From assembly GCA_965207025.1 (NCBI GenBank), contig OZ242258.1:868001-932000 (forward strand): a DNA stretch of 64,000 bases. Direction: 5' to 3'. Below, piece after piece: positions 1-8,678 of the stretch. The translations under genes were made by a program, and so were the position numbers. The notes beneath the pieces were generated by a model. The model worked only from the letters and a program-made list of their open reading frames with translations, had not been told where the DNA came from and did not search any database. The stretch is from Bin87 sp034423595. GTDB taxonomy: Bacteria > Chloroflexota > Dehalococcoidia > Lucifugimonadales > UBA3495. The first letter of the stretch is position 1, and each line of letters begins with the position of its first letter.

Positions 1-84
1 TATGGGTCTATCTTGGGTGGTCTTACCCAGCAAGGGCGAAAACGCCTCAACAAACTGATGGAAATGCAGGACGCAGATCTTTAG
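1..84 (+). CDS. C-terminal tail of an unidentified gene (partial)
   Basis: The plus-strand frame starting at base 1 stays open for 27 codons and ends in TAG. The translated tail (GGLTQQGRKRLNKLMEMQD) is charged and helical and resembles the last helix of winged-helix regulators such as MarR, where an LT..GR..L pattern is common. The gene begins left of the window, so length and identity cannot be judged. It could also be a chance open frame. Confidence 0.3.
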   Translation, partial: YGSILGGLTQQGRKRLNKLMEMQDADL

Positions 85-134
85 AGGCGAAGCAACGGTG
101 GTAGGGTCTTGTCTTGAACACAAGGGATCAACGC

Positions 135-1886
135 CTACGGCGGCGTGGCCTGCCCATGCTCGTTGTCGCCCCAGCAAACCACACTACCATCAGTTTTCAC
201 CCCGCAAGCATGTAATGCGCCGGCGCTAACCTGTCGAAATGTCCCTGCTGGTGGCGAGGCGCGTCCTATGAAATTTCCCGATAGGTGATTGCTGCCCCAG
301 CAGACAACGCCGCCGGCAGTATTAATACCGCAGGTATAGAACAAGCCGGCACTGACTTGCTGAAATGTCCCCGAGGGCGGCGACGCTTGCCCCTCACTGT
401 CATCGCCCCAACAAGAGACACCCCCATTTATCTTCACTCCACAGGCGTGATCGTTTCCAGTGCTGATTTGCTGGAAGTCCTCCGATGCGGGTCCGCCGAT
501 ATCGTCGTCACAGATGACGTATCCATCGAATGGGTTGTCCATCAACCCACAGAGGTGATTTAGACCGTTACTGATCTGCTTGACAGGGATGATAGAGGGC
601 AGTGGAGTTCTGATCCCCCAGCACTCAACGGTGCCATCCGTTTTCAGCCCGCAGGTGCTATTGCCACCCGCGCTTACCTGCTGAAAAGTACCTGTAGGTG
701 GTATGGACTCACCATCAGCGTTGCTGCCCCAGCAAACGACGCTGCCGTTGGACTTCACCCCGCAAGTATGGCCCCTGTCGTTAAAGCCGCTACCGCCAGC
801 GCTGATCTGCTGAAAATCAGCATCGGAGGGAGGCGGATAGTCGTAGGTCTTGCCCCAGCAAACGACCGTGCCGTTAGTCCTCAACCCGCAGGTGTGCTTA
901 TGGCCAGCGGAGACCTGCACGAAATCCCCTGCCGCTGATAGTGTCATCGTAGCCGTTGGCTGCGCTGTTGCGGTAGGCATGGGACGAGCCAAGAAGGCCA
1001 AGCGGCTATCTATTTCGCTTACTGACAATGCAAATCCCACCCCCTCTGCAGTGGAATGCTTGGAAGTGTTCATGCCAATCACTTCGCCATCCAGATTGAC
1101 CAACGGTCCGCCACTGTTGCCCGGGTTGAGCGCAGCATCGGTTTGGAAATACTCGTAGCCGTCTATTTTTCGTTGCGACGATATGATTCCCCGGGTGACC
1201 GTTAGGTCGCCCCCTAATGTTGAGCTCAACGGAAACCCTAAGGCAATTACGTCGTCGCCAACTGCAACCTGTCGGGTGGTGCCCATGGCGATGGTGTCAA
1301 AATCGCTGCCGGAGTTCAGTCGCACTATTGCCAAATCCATCTTGTCATCCCGGCCCAAGACGGTGCCCTGGTGTCTTTCACCTCCCAAAATCACCGTGAC
1401 GTTGCGGCAGCAATCCACCCCGTGGGCATTGGTCGCTATCAACCCGCTGCTGTCATAAACGAACCCTGATCCGCTGCCGGAGGTCGTGACAATTCGCGCC
1501 ACACTGGTTTGCATCCGGGATACCAAGTCTGCGACCGTAGGTGTCGCGGTGGGGAGAGGACGCGGCGTGGAAGTTGGCGGAGGTAGAGGCGTCGTTGTTG
1601 GCGATGGCCGGGGTGTATAGGTAGCGCGGGGCGTGTCAGTTGGAACGGGAGGCTGGGTAACCATGGGATGCGGCGCAATCGTTGGCGTGCTGGCAGGCGC
1701 GGTATCGGCAGTCGCCGGCACGTGAGGAGTCGCATCGCCGGCAACCCGCGTCAGCTCTGCGGAGACCGTTGCCGATACATCGGGCGCTTCCGGTGTTTCG
1801 ACTGTGATGCAGCCCGACGCTGCCAGGGCCGCTGCCAGCATGATGAGTGCGCAGCAGCTTGCGGCTACGCTAATCTCCCGCCGCAT
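135..1886 (-). CDS. Secreted lipoprotein: trypsin-like (S1C) serine protease with C-terminal RCC1-like repeats
   Basis: The 583-residue product begins with a lipoprotein signal peptide whose lipobox ends at Cys26 (AASGC). A Pro/Thr-rich linker spans about residues 55-118. The protease domain follows (about 120-300) with an intact HtrA-like triad: His155 in TNAH, Asp184 in MDLAIV and Ser258 in GNSGGP. No PDZ domain follows. Instead residues 318-583 carry RCC1-type repeats with recurring Gly-Thr-Phe-Gln-Gln-Val-Ser-Ala-Gly and Val-Val-Cys-Trp-Gly elements, each with paired cysteines, as in extracellular beta-propellers. The protein is probably exported and lipid-anchored. It starts 3 bases after the BKACE stop, so the two are likely cotranscribed. 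Its substrate is unknown. Confidence 0.85.
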   Translation of the reverse strand: MRREISVAASCCALIMLAAALAASGCITVETPEAPDVSATVSAELTRVAGDATPHVPATADTAPASTPTIAPHPMVTQPPVPTDTPRATYTPRPSPTTTPLPPPTSTPRPLPTATPTVADLVSRMQTSVARIVTTSGSGSGFVYDSSGLIATNAHGVDCCRNVTVILGGERHQGTVLGRDDKMDLAIVRLNSGSDFDTIAMGTTRQVAVGDDVIALGFPLSSTLGGDLTVTRGIISSQRKIDGYEYFQTDAALNPGNSGGPLVNLDGEVIGMNTSKHSTAEGVGFALSVSEIDSRLAFLARPMPTATAQPTATMTLSAAGDFVQVSAGHKHTCGLRTNGTVVCWGKTYDYPPPSDADFQQISAGGSGFNDRGHTCGVKSNGSVVCWGSNADGESIPPTGTFQQVSAGGNSTCGLKTDGTVECWGIRTPLPSIIPVKQISNGLNHLCGLMDNPFDGYVICDDDIGGPASEDFQQISTGNDHACGVKINGGVSCWGDDSEGQASPPSGTFQQVSAGLFYTCGINTAGGVVCWGSNHLSGNFIGRASPPAGTFRQVSAGALHACGVKTDGSVVCWGDNEHGQATPP

Positions 1887-1889
1887 TCA

Positions 1890-2777
1890 CTACGCCTCCG
1901 GGAACGGATTCAACCCTAGCATCTCCCGCGCCTGTTGCGGCGTTGCCGGCTCCCGGCCGTGCAGCCGGGACATGGTGACCGCCCACTCGATGTACTCGGC
2001 GTTGGATTTGGGCTGTGGGTTGTTGGGCAGGTATGGGCTGTCCTCGAACCCGACGCGGATGTGGTAGCCGGTGGCGATGGCGATGGCGCACAGCGGGAAA
2101 GTCTGCCCCAGGCTGCTGTGGGCCAGCCACGTGGATTCGGGGTATCGCTCGCGGATGGTTTCGGCGATGAGGGTGTAGTTGCGCGGGGAGCCGACCATCG
2201 ACTGCCGGCCGTCGCCCCAGTGCGCGCCCGGCTCCACCAGGAAATACCGAGTGTCCTTGATGTAGCCTTCCTGCATCAGGGTAAAGGCGTTGTTCACATC
2301 GCCCATGTCATGCACCGCCGGCTCGGGGAAAGTGCCGCGCTGGTAACAGGCGTCCAGCGTCGCGGTGATGTCCTCGAAGGAGTTGGGTGAAATCACGGTC
2401 CGTCGCCGACCGGTTTCGGGATCTGCTGCCCACCGGACACCCATGCCGAGGTTGAGGGACACCATCTCCACCGGCTGGGGCGTTTCCAGCAGGTAGCGGG
2501 TTACGGCTTCCACCGGGACGTGGGACTGGCGGGCCGTGGTGTGGTTGAGTACCAGGTCGCACTGAGCGCGGATCATGGCGTCGGTCTGGGCGTACCACGC
2601 CGGGTCGTAGCTGATGCCCCCGTCGGGAGTGCGCGCGTGGATATGCACGATGGACGCGCCGGCCTCGTAGCATCGCACTGCTTCCTGCGCCACTTCTTCG
2701 GGAGTCCAGGGTACGTGGGGATTGTGCTCGCGCCCCCGGCTGCCGTTCAAACATCCTTTGATAATGATGGTGTCCAT
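1890..2777 (-). CDS. BKACE family (DUF849) beta-keto acid cleavage enzyme
   Basis: The 295-residue TIM-barrel protein carries the BKACE signature. The N-terminal strand is followed by VHIHAR (His45, His47), which in this family binds the catalytic zinc. Further on come LNLGMGVRW and a C-terminal VGFEDSPY with the conserved glutamate. Family members condense a beta-keto acid with acetyl-CoA to give acetoacetate plus a CoA ester, and 3-keto-5-aminohexanoate cleavage (Kce) is the best-known reaction. The keto acid used here cannot be read from the sequence. The ATG at 2775-2777 is chosen over an upstream in-frame start because it begins the conserved domain; the 37 residues it removes are basic and unlike the family. 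Confidence 0.88.
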   Translation of the reverse strand: MDTIIIKGCLNGSRGREHNPHVPWTPEEVAQEAVRCYEAGASIVHIHARTPDGGISYDPAWYAQTDAMIRAQCDLVLNHTTARQSHVPVEAVTRYLLETPQPVEMVSLNLGMGVRWAADPETGRRRTVISPNSFEDITATLDACYQRGTFPEPAVHDMGDVNNAFTLMQEGYIKDTRYFLVEPGAHWGDGRQSMVGSPRNYTLIAETIRERYPESTWLAHSSLGQTFPLCAIAIATGYHIRVGFEDSPYLPNNPQPKSNAEYIEWAVTMSRLHGREPATPQQAREMLGLNPFPEA

Positions 2778-2901
2778 ACTACTCTGCCTCTGTCTCTGTC
2801 TTATTTGGTTGGCTATGCTATCATAGGCCCGCCGGGGCCGCCTGCCGTGCCGTTTCCGGCATCTCATTTGCCTGTTCAGAAGTTTCACGGAGGAATTGCC
2901 G

Positions 2902-5226
2902 ATGCCGGACTACACCCCCAACATGGTCCTGACCAGCGACAAGCAGTACAAGGTCGTTGGCACTCGCCCGGTGCGCCACGACGGCGCCGACAAAGTCACC
3001 GGGCTGGCCCGCTACAGCGCCGACCTTAACCTGCCCGGAATGCTCTACGGGAAGGTCTTGCGCAGCCCTCACGCGCATGCCCGCATCAAGTCGATTGACA
3101 CCAGCAAGGCCGAGGCCATGCCCGGAGTGCGCGCCGTGGTAACCGGCGCCGACATCGTGGAACCCACTGGCCGCGCGTCCGACCTGGCGGAAGGCGCAAT
3201 GATCAACTTCAAGTTCCTGAGCAACAACATCATGGCCCAGGACAAGGCGCTGTACAAGGGACACGCCATCGCCGCCGTCGCTGCGGTCAACGCGCACCTG
3301 GCCGAGGAAGCCCTGAGCCAGATCGAGGTCGAGTACGAGGTGCTCCCTCCGGTGATGCACGCCCAAGAAGCGATGGCCGACGGCGCGACCTTGATCCACG
3401 AACGACTGGCCGCTTTCCACACGGCGGGCACCCGCGCCGGCGGCGTCCTGGATGACGACGACGACACCGCGGGAACCAACGTAGCCAACCACTTCGAGTT
3501 CCGCATGGGCGACATGGACGCCGGTTTCGCCGACGCCGACGTGGTGGTGGAGCGCAGCGTTTCCACGTCCGCCGTTCACCAAGGCTACATCGAGCCACAC
3601 GCAGGGACGGCCATGTGGCACGACGACGGCAACCTTACCATCTGGTCCAGCAGCCAGGGCCACTTCACCGTCCGCGACCACACCGCGCGCCTGGTTGGCC
3701 TCCCGGTATCCAAGGTCAAGGCGATTCCCATGGAAATCGGCGGCGGATTCGGCGCGAAGCTGGCCGTGTACATGGAGCCGGTGGCCGCGCTGCTGGCCCG
3801 CAAGGCTCACGCCCCTGTCAAGCTCGCCATGAACCGCACCGAAGTCTTTGAGGCCACCGGGCCTACCTCTGGCACTGAGATTTCCTGCAAGATCGGCGCA
3901 ACCAGCGACGGAAAAATCACCGCCGCCGAAGTGCATTTGATCTTTGAGGCTGGCGCTTTCCCCGGTTCCCCCGTGCCCGGCGCCGCCAACTGCGTGCTGG
4001 CCGCCTACGATATCCCCAACACTTGGATTGAGGGATACGACATCGTGGTCAACCGCCCCAAGACCGCGGCCTACCGCGCCCCCGGATCTCCGGCGGCGGC
4101 CTACTGCGTGGAAGTCGCGCTGGACGAACTGGCCGAAAGGTTGGGCATCGACCCCATCGACCTGCGGGTGATTAACAGCGCCAAGGAGGGCACCCGCCGT
4201 CCCACCGGCCCGCTAACTCCTAAAGTCGGCTATATCGAGACACTGGAAGCTACCAAGGCGCACCCGCACTACACTGCCTCCAAGGACGGCAAGCGTCGCG
4301 GGCGTGGCGTCGCCTCGGGATTCTGGGGCAACAACACCGGCCCGTCCGCCGCCGTTGCGTTGGTGAACCCCGATGGCACTGTTACCCTTACCGAGGGTTC
4401 GCCAGACATTGGCGGCACCCGCGCCTCCGTTTCCCAACAACTGGCCGAGGTGTTGGGCATACCCGTCGAGGACGTGAACCCGCAGATTGGCGACACCGAC
4501 AGCATCGGCTTCACCTCGAACACCGGCGGCAGCAGCGTAACCTTCAAGACCGGCTTCGCAGCCTACACCGCCGCCCAGGACATCAGGCAGCAGATGATCG
4601 CCCGCGCCGCCCGCATCTGGGAAGTGGAGCCGGAGGACGTGGAGTTTGAAGACGGCGTGCTCAAGCACCGGGCCGACGACCAGTTGCAGATGACCTTCCA
4701 GCAGCTTGCCGCCCGCCAGGTGCCAACCGGCGGCCCAATCGTGGGACGTGGCGGCGTCAACCCCGGCGGAGCCGGCCCGTGCATCGGCGTTCACATCGTT
4801 GACGTTGAGGTTGACGAGGACACCGGCAAGGTTGAAATCGTCCGTTACACCGCCGTCCAGGATGCCGGCAAGGCAATCCACCCCTCTTATGTGGAGGGCC
4901 AGATCCAGGGCGGCGCAGTGCAAGGCATCGGCTGGGCGCTCAACGAGGAGTATTACACCAACGATCAGGGCCACATGGTCAACTCCAGCTTCCTGGACTA
5001 CCGAATGCCCACCAGCCTGGACTTGCCCATGATCGACACCTGCATCGTTGAGGTTGACAACCCCAACCATCCCTACGGCGTGCGCGGCGTCGGCGAGGTG
5101 CCGATTGTGCCTCCCATGGCCGCCATCGCCAACGCCATCTACGACGCCATCGGCGTCCGCCTGACCGTGCTGCCCATGAACCCGGGCAACGTCCTGGAAG
5201 CCCTCTGGGACAAGAACGGCAGCTAG
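2902..5226 (+). CDS. Xanthine dehydrogenase/CO dehydrogenase-family molybdopterin-binding large subunit
   Basis: The 774-residue protein has the aldehyde oxidase/xanthine dehydrogenase a/b hammerhead N-terminal domain (about 20-130) and then the molybdopterin-binding domain. Visible signatures are GGGFGAK (about 280-286), the YRAPGSP loop, GGSSVTFKTG, and near the C-terminus GVRGVGEVP, whose glutamate matches the base that activates water in this family. Enzymes of this type hydroxylate aldehydes, purines or CO. They normally work with a 2Fe-2S subunit and an FAD subunit, neither of which is encoded nearby. The ATG at 2902 is preferred to TTG at 2896 because GGAGG at 2889-2893 lies 8 bases before it. 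A MoaD/ThiS-like gene follows. Confidence 0.92.
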   Translation: MPDYTPNMVLTSDKQYKVVGTRPVRHDGADKVTGLARYSADLNLPGMLYGKVLRSPHAHARIKSIDTSKAEAMPGVRAVVTGADIVEPTGRASDLAEGAMINFKFLSNNIMAQDKALYKGHAIAAVAAVNAHLAEEALSQIEVEYEVLPPVMHAQEAMADGATLIHERLAAFHTAGTRAGGVLDDDDDTAGTNVANHFEFRMGDMDAGFADADVVVERSVSTSAVHQGYIEPHAGTAMWHDDGNLTIWSSSQGHFTVRDHTARLVGLPVSKVKAIPMEIGGGFGAKLAVYMEPVAALLARKAHAPVKLAMNRTEVFEATGPTSGTEISCKIGATSDGKITAAEVHLIFEAGAFPGSPVPGAANCVLAAYDIPNTWIEGYDIVVNRPKTAAYRAPGSPAAAYCVEVALDELAERLGIDPIDLRVINSAKEGTRRPTGPLTPKVGYIETLEATKAHPHYTASKDGKRRGRGVASGFWGNNTGPSAAVALVNPDGTVTLTEGSPDIGGTRASVSQQLAEVLGIPVEDVNPQIGDTDSIGFTSNTGGSSVTFKTGFAAYTAAQDIRQQMIARAARIWEVEPEDVEFEDGVLKHRADDQLQMTFQQLAARQVPTGGPIVGRGGVNPGGAGPCIGVHIVDVEVDEDTGKVEIVRYTAVQDAGKAIHPSYVEGQIQGGAVQGIGWALNEEYYTNDQGHMVNSSFLDYRMPTSLDLPMIDTCIVEVDNPNHPYGVRGVGEVPIVPPMAAIANAIYDAIGVRLTVLPMNPGNVLEALWDKNGS

Positions 5227-5233
5227 CCACAAC

Positions 5234-5262
5234 GTAGGGGCGGGTTTCAAACCCGCCCCTAC
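5234..5262. repeat. Palindromic intergenic repeat, GC-rich variant
   Basis: A 29-base near-perfect palindrome has 14-base arms (GTAGGGGCGGGTTT and its complement) around a single central base. It sits between the molybdenum hydroxylase subunit and the MoaD-like gene. It belongs with the GTAGGGGCGAAT hairpins seen elsewhere in this window. Confidence 0.85.
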
Positions 5263-5294
5263 CAACATGGTTGACCATATTGAGGGGATTGACA

Positions 5295-5564
5295 ATGCCC
5301 GACGTTTGGATACCCGCACAAATGCAGCGCATCACCGGCGCTCCCGACCGGGTGCAGGTGGAAGGCGCAACCGTCCGGCAGGTCATCAACAACCTGGAAC
5401 GGATGCACCCCGGCATCAAAGAGCTCCTCTACGATGAGGAGCTGGACGACATAACGCCGGGCCTCGCAGTCATCGTAGATGGCGACGTGAGCCAACTGGG
5501 TTTGATGGAGCGGGTCAGCGAGGATGCCGAAATGCACTTCCTACCCGCCATCGGCGGCGGGTAA
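5295..5564 (+). CDS. MoaD/ThiS-family ubiquitin-like sulfur carrier
   Basis: The 89-residue protein is a beta-grasp fold candidate ending in Gly-Gly-Gly, the C-terminal tail that is adenylated and thiocarboxylated in MoaD and ThiS. Internal family marks include TVRQVINNLERMHPGI and a late INDG-like segment (VIVDGDVSQ). Its position after a molybdopterin-binding subunit suggests it supplies dithiolene sulfur for molybdenum cofactor. Stand-alone members of this family also serve in other sulfur transfers, so the role is inferred. The ATG at 5295 follows a GAGGGG at 5282-5287. An ATG-like start 8 codons upstream lacks a ribosome site. Confidence 0.85.
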   Translation: MPDVWIPAQMQRITGAPDRVQVEGATVRQVINNLERMHPGIKELLYDEELDDITPGLAVIVDGDVSQLGLMERVSEDAEMHFLPAIGGG

Positions 5565-5597
5565 GGCAATCGCTGACATTCAGCGTAGGAGCGAAAG

Positions 5598-5625
5598 GTA
5601 GGGGCGAATCATTATTCGCCCCTAC
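5598..5625. repeat. Palindromic intergenic repeat (GTAGGGGCGAAT family)
   Basis: Perfect 12-base arms (GTAGGGGCGAAT and its complement) flank a 4-base loop. The repeat lies between two convergent genes and is followed by TTTT on the plus strand, so it may also stop transcription of the MoaD-like gene. Confidence 0.85.
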
Positions 5626-5637
5626 GGTTTTCGCCAC

Positions 5638-7461
5638 CTACTCCGGCAACAGCGTCAAGACCGCAACGGTACGACTGTAGTCTGTTCCCAAAGCAGACCC
5701 GAAGGTCACTACGCCCAATCCCTCTTGTGCCACTCGGAGGCGTTCCGGTTCGACGCCGAGGTCGTCCGCATCCAGTTGATTCAGGATGCTGCTGACGTTG
5801 ATGTAGCCCAGGAACTGCCGGTCGGCCATCAGGTGGTCGGACGCGCGTTGGTATTCAGCGTCTGCGGCCAGATTGACGCCGTTGCCGTCCTGCACATCAA
5901 TGATGGCAGACAGGGCATCTTCGGTGCTCCCGATAGTCAGATACTGGTCGTGCAGCACGTAGCCGGGCCGATAGGCTATCTCCCCACCCATCATCATTCC
6001 CAATAAGTCCAGGTCGAAAACGACGGCGGCGCTTTCCGCACCCACGTCAGTTCGATTTGCCGCCAGCCCAACGTGCATTTCCAGCAAGTCCGCCACTTCG
6101 CCCATGGTGTCGGTCAAGCCGTCCTCGCCTTCCTCCAGGTAGGACAGCATTAGCGTCGCGTCAACGGCGTTGGCCGTCGGGTCATCGGATACGGCCTCGA
6201 AGTCGAACTCGTTGACGGCTACTATCATTTCGCCGGCCAGGTGTCCGAAGAAATCCGTTTCCAGGTCGATGCCCGTGAATTGTTTCGCCAGGTCGAAACC
6301 CAGGTCAAGAGCGTCCGCCAGCGTAGCGTCATTGTCAAACGGTGGCGCTCCGTCCGGCGTCATACCGGCCAAATTGCTGTTGATCTCGTCCAACAGATTG
6401 GGGTCGGGCAACACGTCTCGGAGGTAATACTCCGCCAGTGCCTTGCGCCAGTTGTCAACGTTCGGGTCGAAGCCGGCGGCCATGAATCCCAGCGTGTCGT
6501 CGGGCAGCAGCAGCGCCGGGTCGCGCAGCTCGCTCACCTCAAGGCCAAAATCGGTGACGGTGGGAGATACCATCTCAACCACGACGCCACGCTCCACCCA
6601 ACTCCCCGACATGGCTATCCATTCCGGGGCGCTTTCAGCGAATGTTGCCGGGCCGATTACTCCGGGCACGACGGGACCGAAGTCCCCGGCAGCGTCGCCG
6701 AGTAGATCGAGAGCCTGTTGGTAGTCAACGTACCCGGAGTGGAAGCGACGCTCCGGCAACGCCGTCCGCGCTGCTTGAAATTTCGCTTCGTCCGCTAAGG
6801 AACCATCTGCATCGCCATCTATGCGGTTCAACACGGAATGGAGAATTGACTCGTGGGTGGCATACACCAGCCAATCGCCGGTTAGACCATAGGCTTGGTG
6901 TTCCGAGTCGTCCACCCAGGTAGTGTTGCCACGGTGCGAGCCCGTGTCGAACTGTGCACCCGTTTCGTCCTCCATGTACTCTCGCCACTTCTCCATGAAG
7001 GTTCTTGCTGTGTCTTCATCGCGCACCTGGATGGTTATCGCGGCAGTTGGCAACTCCTGGTCAAGGTTGAAGTCGATTAGCCCCGCCGAAATCTCAGGGC
7101 CGGCCCAGGGCAGGACATCCTGTTCAAAGTCAATGCCGGTCTCGGTCAGAAATTCAAGCTTCATCTCGTCCACAAGGTCACGGAAACCGGGATATTCATT
7201 GAAACTACTCCAAATATCCGTCATATCTTGGACCTGGCCTTCGCCGGGCACCAGCGTAACCCAGGCGTAGGCGATGGTATCCGCCGGGTAATAGCGCGCC
7301 GAGTATTCCGGCTCTTTTGAATCCACCAACAGGGCCAGAATCGCTCCCGGTATCGGAATCAGCCGGAAGTACATCGCCACTCCTACGGCAATTGCACCCA
7401 CGATGACCACTGCAACTATTGCTCCCAGGATCTTCAAAACTCTCATCCCGGTATTTTCCAT
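5638..7461 (-). CDS. DUF3352-type membrane-anchored protein of unknown function
   Basis: The 607-residue product has one N-terminal membrane segment (about residues 8-32, ILGAIVAVVIVGAIAVG) and a large acidic, presumably extracytoplasmic domain. It looks like the DUF3352 family: repeated modules with YYPADTIAYAWVTL near the start, then FMAAGFDPN and related strands. No catalytic motif is visible. The start at 7459-7461 follows AGGAGA and begins directly before the membrane segment; an upstream in-frame start would add 51 residues with no family character. The gene is monocistronic and faces a convergent neighbour across a hairpin repeat. Function is unknown. Confidence 0.8.
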   Translation of the reverse strand: MENTGMRVLKILGAIVAVVIVGAIAVGVAMYFRLIPIPGAILALLVDSKEPEYSARYYPADTIAYAWVTLVPGEGQVQDMTDIWSSFNEYPGFRDLVDEMKLEFLTETGIDFEQDVLPWAGPEISAGLIDFNLDQELPTAAITIQVRDEDTARTFMEKWREYMEDETGAQFDTGSHRGNTTWVDDSEHQAYGLTGDWLVYATHESILHSVLNRIDGDADGSLADEAKFQAARTALPERRFHSGYVDYQQALDLLGDAAGDFGPVVPGVIGPATFAESAPEWIAMSGSWVERGVVVEMVSPTVTDFGLEVSELRDPALLLPDDTLGFMAAGFDPNVDNWRKALAEYYLRDVLPDPNLLDEINSNLAGMTPDGAPPFDNDATLADALDLGFDLAKQFTGIDLETDFFGHLAGEMIVAVNEFDFEAVSDDPTANAVDATLMLSYLEEGEDGLTDTMGEVADLLEMHVGLAANRTDVGAESAAVVFDLDLLGMMMGGEIAYRPGYVLHDQYLTIGSTEDALSAIIDVQDGNGVNLAADAEYQRASDHLMADRQFLGYINVSSILNQLDADDLGVEPERLRVAQEGLGVVTFGSALGTDYSRTVAVLTLLPE

Positions 7462-7573
7462 GGGTTTCTCCTGGCAGACATCCTCTGCCGCTAAACTGGT
7501 ATAGGTTCCAGTGTAACACCCTATTCTCCTGCTTCTAATGCACCTGTCAGTCCCGCGATGACCGAATTTCCCG

Positions 7574-7602
7574 TTGACAACCGTTCCCGGTAGGGCTACA
7601 TT
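7574..7602 (+). promoter_or_regulatory. Sigma-70-type promoter for the cobalamin operon leader
   Basis: TTGACA at 7574-7579 and TACATT at 7597-7602 are separated by 17 bases. This is the best -35/-10 match noticed in the window. It lies about 40 bases before the cobalamin riboswitch, as expected for the leader transcript. Confidence 0.7.
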
Positions 7603-7640
7603 GTTGAGACGCATCGTGCGCTTAAAACTTGAAAGTCATA

Positions 7641-7814
7641 CACCGGGCGCCATTACCCAAGTTCGGCTTAATTGGGAAGACGGTGAGAGTCCGTCGCGGT
7701 TGCGCCACTGTAAACGGGGAGCCGGCCGACGAATTGCCACTGCCGCCGCAAGTAGCGGAAGGCGGGAAGGCGTCGGCGAGGCTTGGAGCCGTAAGCCAGG
7801 AGACCTGCCCGGTG
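7641..7814 (+). promoter_or_regulatory. Cobalamin riboswitch
   Basis: The leader has the class landmarks in order: closing helix strand CACCGGGC (7641-7648) pairing with GCCCGGTG (7807-7814), ATTGGGAA, GGTGAGAGTCCG, GCGCCACTGTAA, a GCCACT element, and the B12 box GCCAGGAGACCTGCC at 7795-7809. Adenosyl- or hydroxocobalamin binding would favour the downstream terminator hairpin and shut off the cobalt/cobalamin genes. The landmarks are seen in the sequence. The OFF direction is inferred from the terminator. Confidence 0.95.
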
Positions 7815-7918
7815 TTGCCTTGGAATCCCGCTCTGCGCCAAACAGGGTCGTTCCACGAGGCATTGACCGGTTCACCGGTTTACATAGATGCCCTCTCCAC
7901 CATTTGGTGGCGCTTACG

Positions 7919-7953
7919 ACCCTGGCTCAGTAGATATGCCAGGGTTTTTCTTT
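7919..7953 (+). terminator. Rho-independent terminator (riboswitch expression platform)
   Basis: ACCCTGGC (7919-7926) pairs with GCCAGGGT (7938-7945) and is followed by TTTTTCTTT. It lies between the riboswitch aptamer and cbiE, so it is the likely regulated attenuator. A short hairpin CCACC-ATTT-GGTGG just upstream may take part in the switch. Confidence 0.85.
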
Positions 7954-7977
7954 AGTACGCAATAACGGACATAGCAG

Positions 7978-8676
7978 ATGACTACCGCCGAGACCGGCAT
8001 CACAATGACCATAGTGGCCGTTGGGCCAGGCGACCCCGAGTTCCTGACCGTCAAAGGTCGGGAAGCTCTCGCTGGCGCTGACCTGGTGGTGGGCTTCAAG
8101 ACCGTGCTGGACGTGGTGGCGGATCACACCGGGGGAGCCGAAGTGCGCCCGATGGCGTACCGCGACCAAGAGGCGGTGTTGGACTATGCCCAGGAGCAGG
8201 CGCAGCAGGGCAAATCCTGCGTGGTCTGCGTCTGGGGAGACCTCAACGTGTCGGCGAAAGAGTTGCTCAACCGCGTGCGGCGTCGCGCCGATACCGTGAG
8301 ATTGGTGCCCGGCGTCAGCAGCGTGCAAATCGCCTGCGCCCGCGCCGGCATCTCGCTCGAAGAATCGCTGTTTATCACGTTGCACCAGCGCTGGGACCGC
8401 GGCTCGGAGTTGGGTGAACTGGTCGATACCCTGCGCCAGGGCCGGCGCAACGTCATTCTGCTGCCGCGCCCCTTCGACTTCATGCCGCCGGCCATCGCGG
8501 CCAACGCCGTTTCCGACGGCGCAGACCCCGAGCATCCGGTGACCGTGTTCCAGCGCCTGAGCCTGCCCGACGAGCAGCGTTGGGACGGCACCCTGGCCGA
8601 ATGCTCCCAACTGCCCGACGAGTTCAGCGACCTTTCCATCATGGTGTTTCCCCGACCTGCCGAGGGCCACGACTGA
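7978..8676 (+). CDS. cbiE: Cobalt-precorrin-7 (C5)-methyltransferase-like enzyme
   Basis: The 232-residue protein is a SAM-dependent tetrapyrrole methylase. It has the N-terminal VAVGPGDPEFLT loop, the LVPGVSSVQIACARAG segment and a two-domain length typical of CbiE (about 200-240 residues). CbiE methylates C5 of cobalt-precorrin-7 in corrin ring synthesis. The loop after the third strand reads WGDLNVSAKE where most family members have a GDP motif, so assignment within the methylase family is less certain than the family itself. It is the first gene after the cobalamin riboswitch and ends 2 bases before cobN. No fused or adjacent CbiT domain is present. Confidence 0.8.
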   Translation: MTTAETGITMTIVAVGPGDPEFLTVKGREALAGADLVVGFKTVLDVVADHTGGAEVRPMAYRDQEAVLDYAQEQAQQGKSCVVCVWGDLNVSAKELLNRVRRRADTVRLVPGVSSVQIACARAGISLEESLFITLHQRWDRGSELGELVDTLRQGRRNVILLPRPFDFMPPAIAANAVSDGADPEHPVTVFQRLSLPDEQRWDGTLAECSQLPDEFSDLSIMVFPRPAEGHD

Positions 8677-8678
8677 AT

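Noticed and set aside
2821..3936. Long minus-strand open frame of 371 codons opposite the molybdenum hydroxylase subunit
   Set aside because: It mirrors a strongly conserved plus-strand gene, is rich in Gly/Val/His as expected from GC-rich third positions read backwards, and has no domain pattern.
7574..7955. Plus- and minus-strand open frames in the riboswitch leader
   Set aside because: The region is explained by the cobalamin riboswitch and terminator; the translations have no protein-like pattern.
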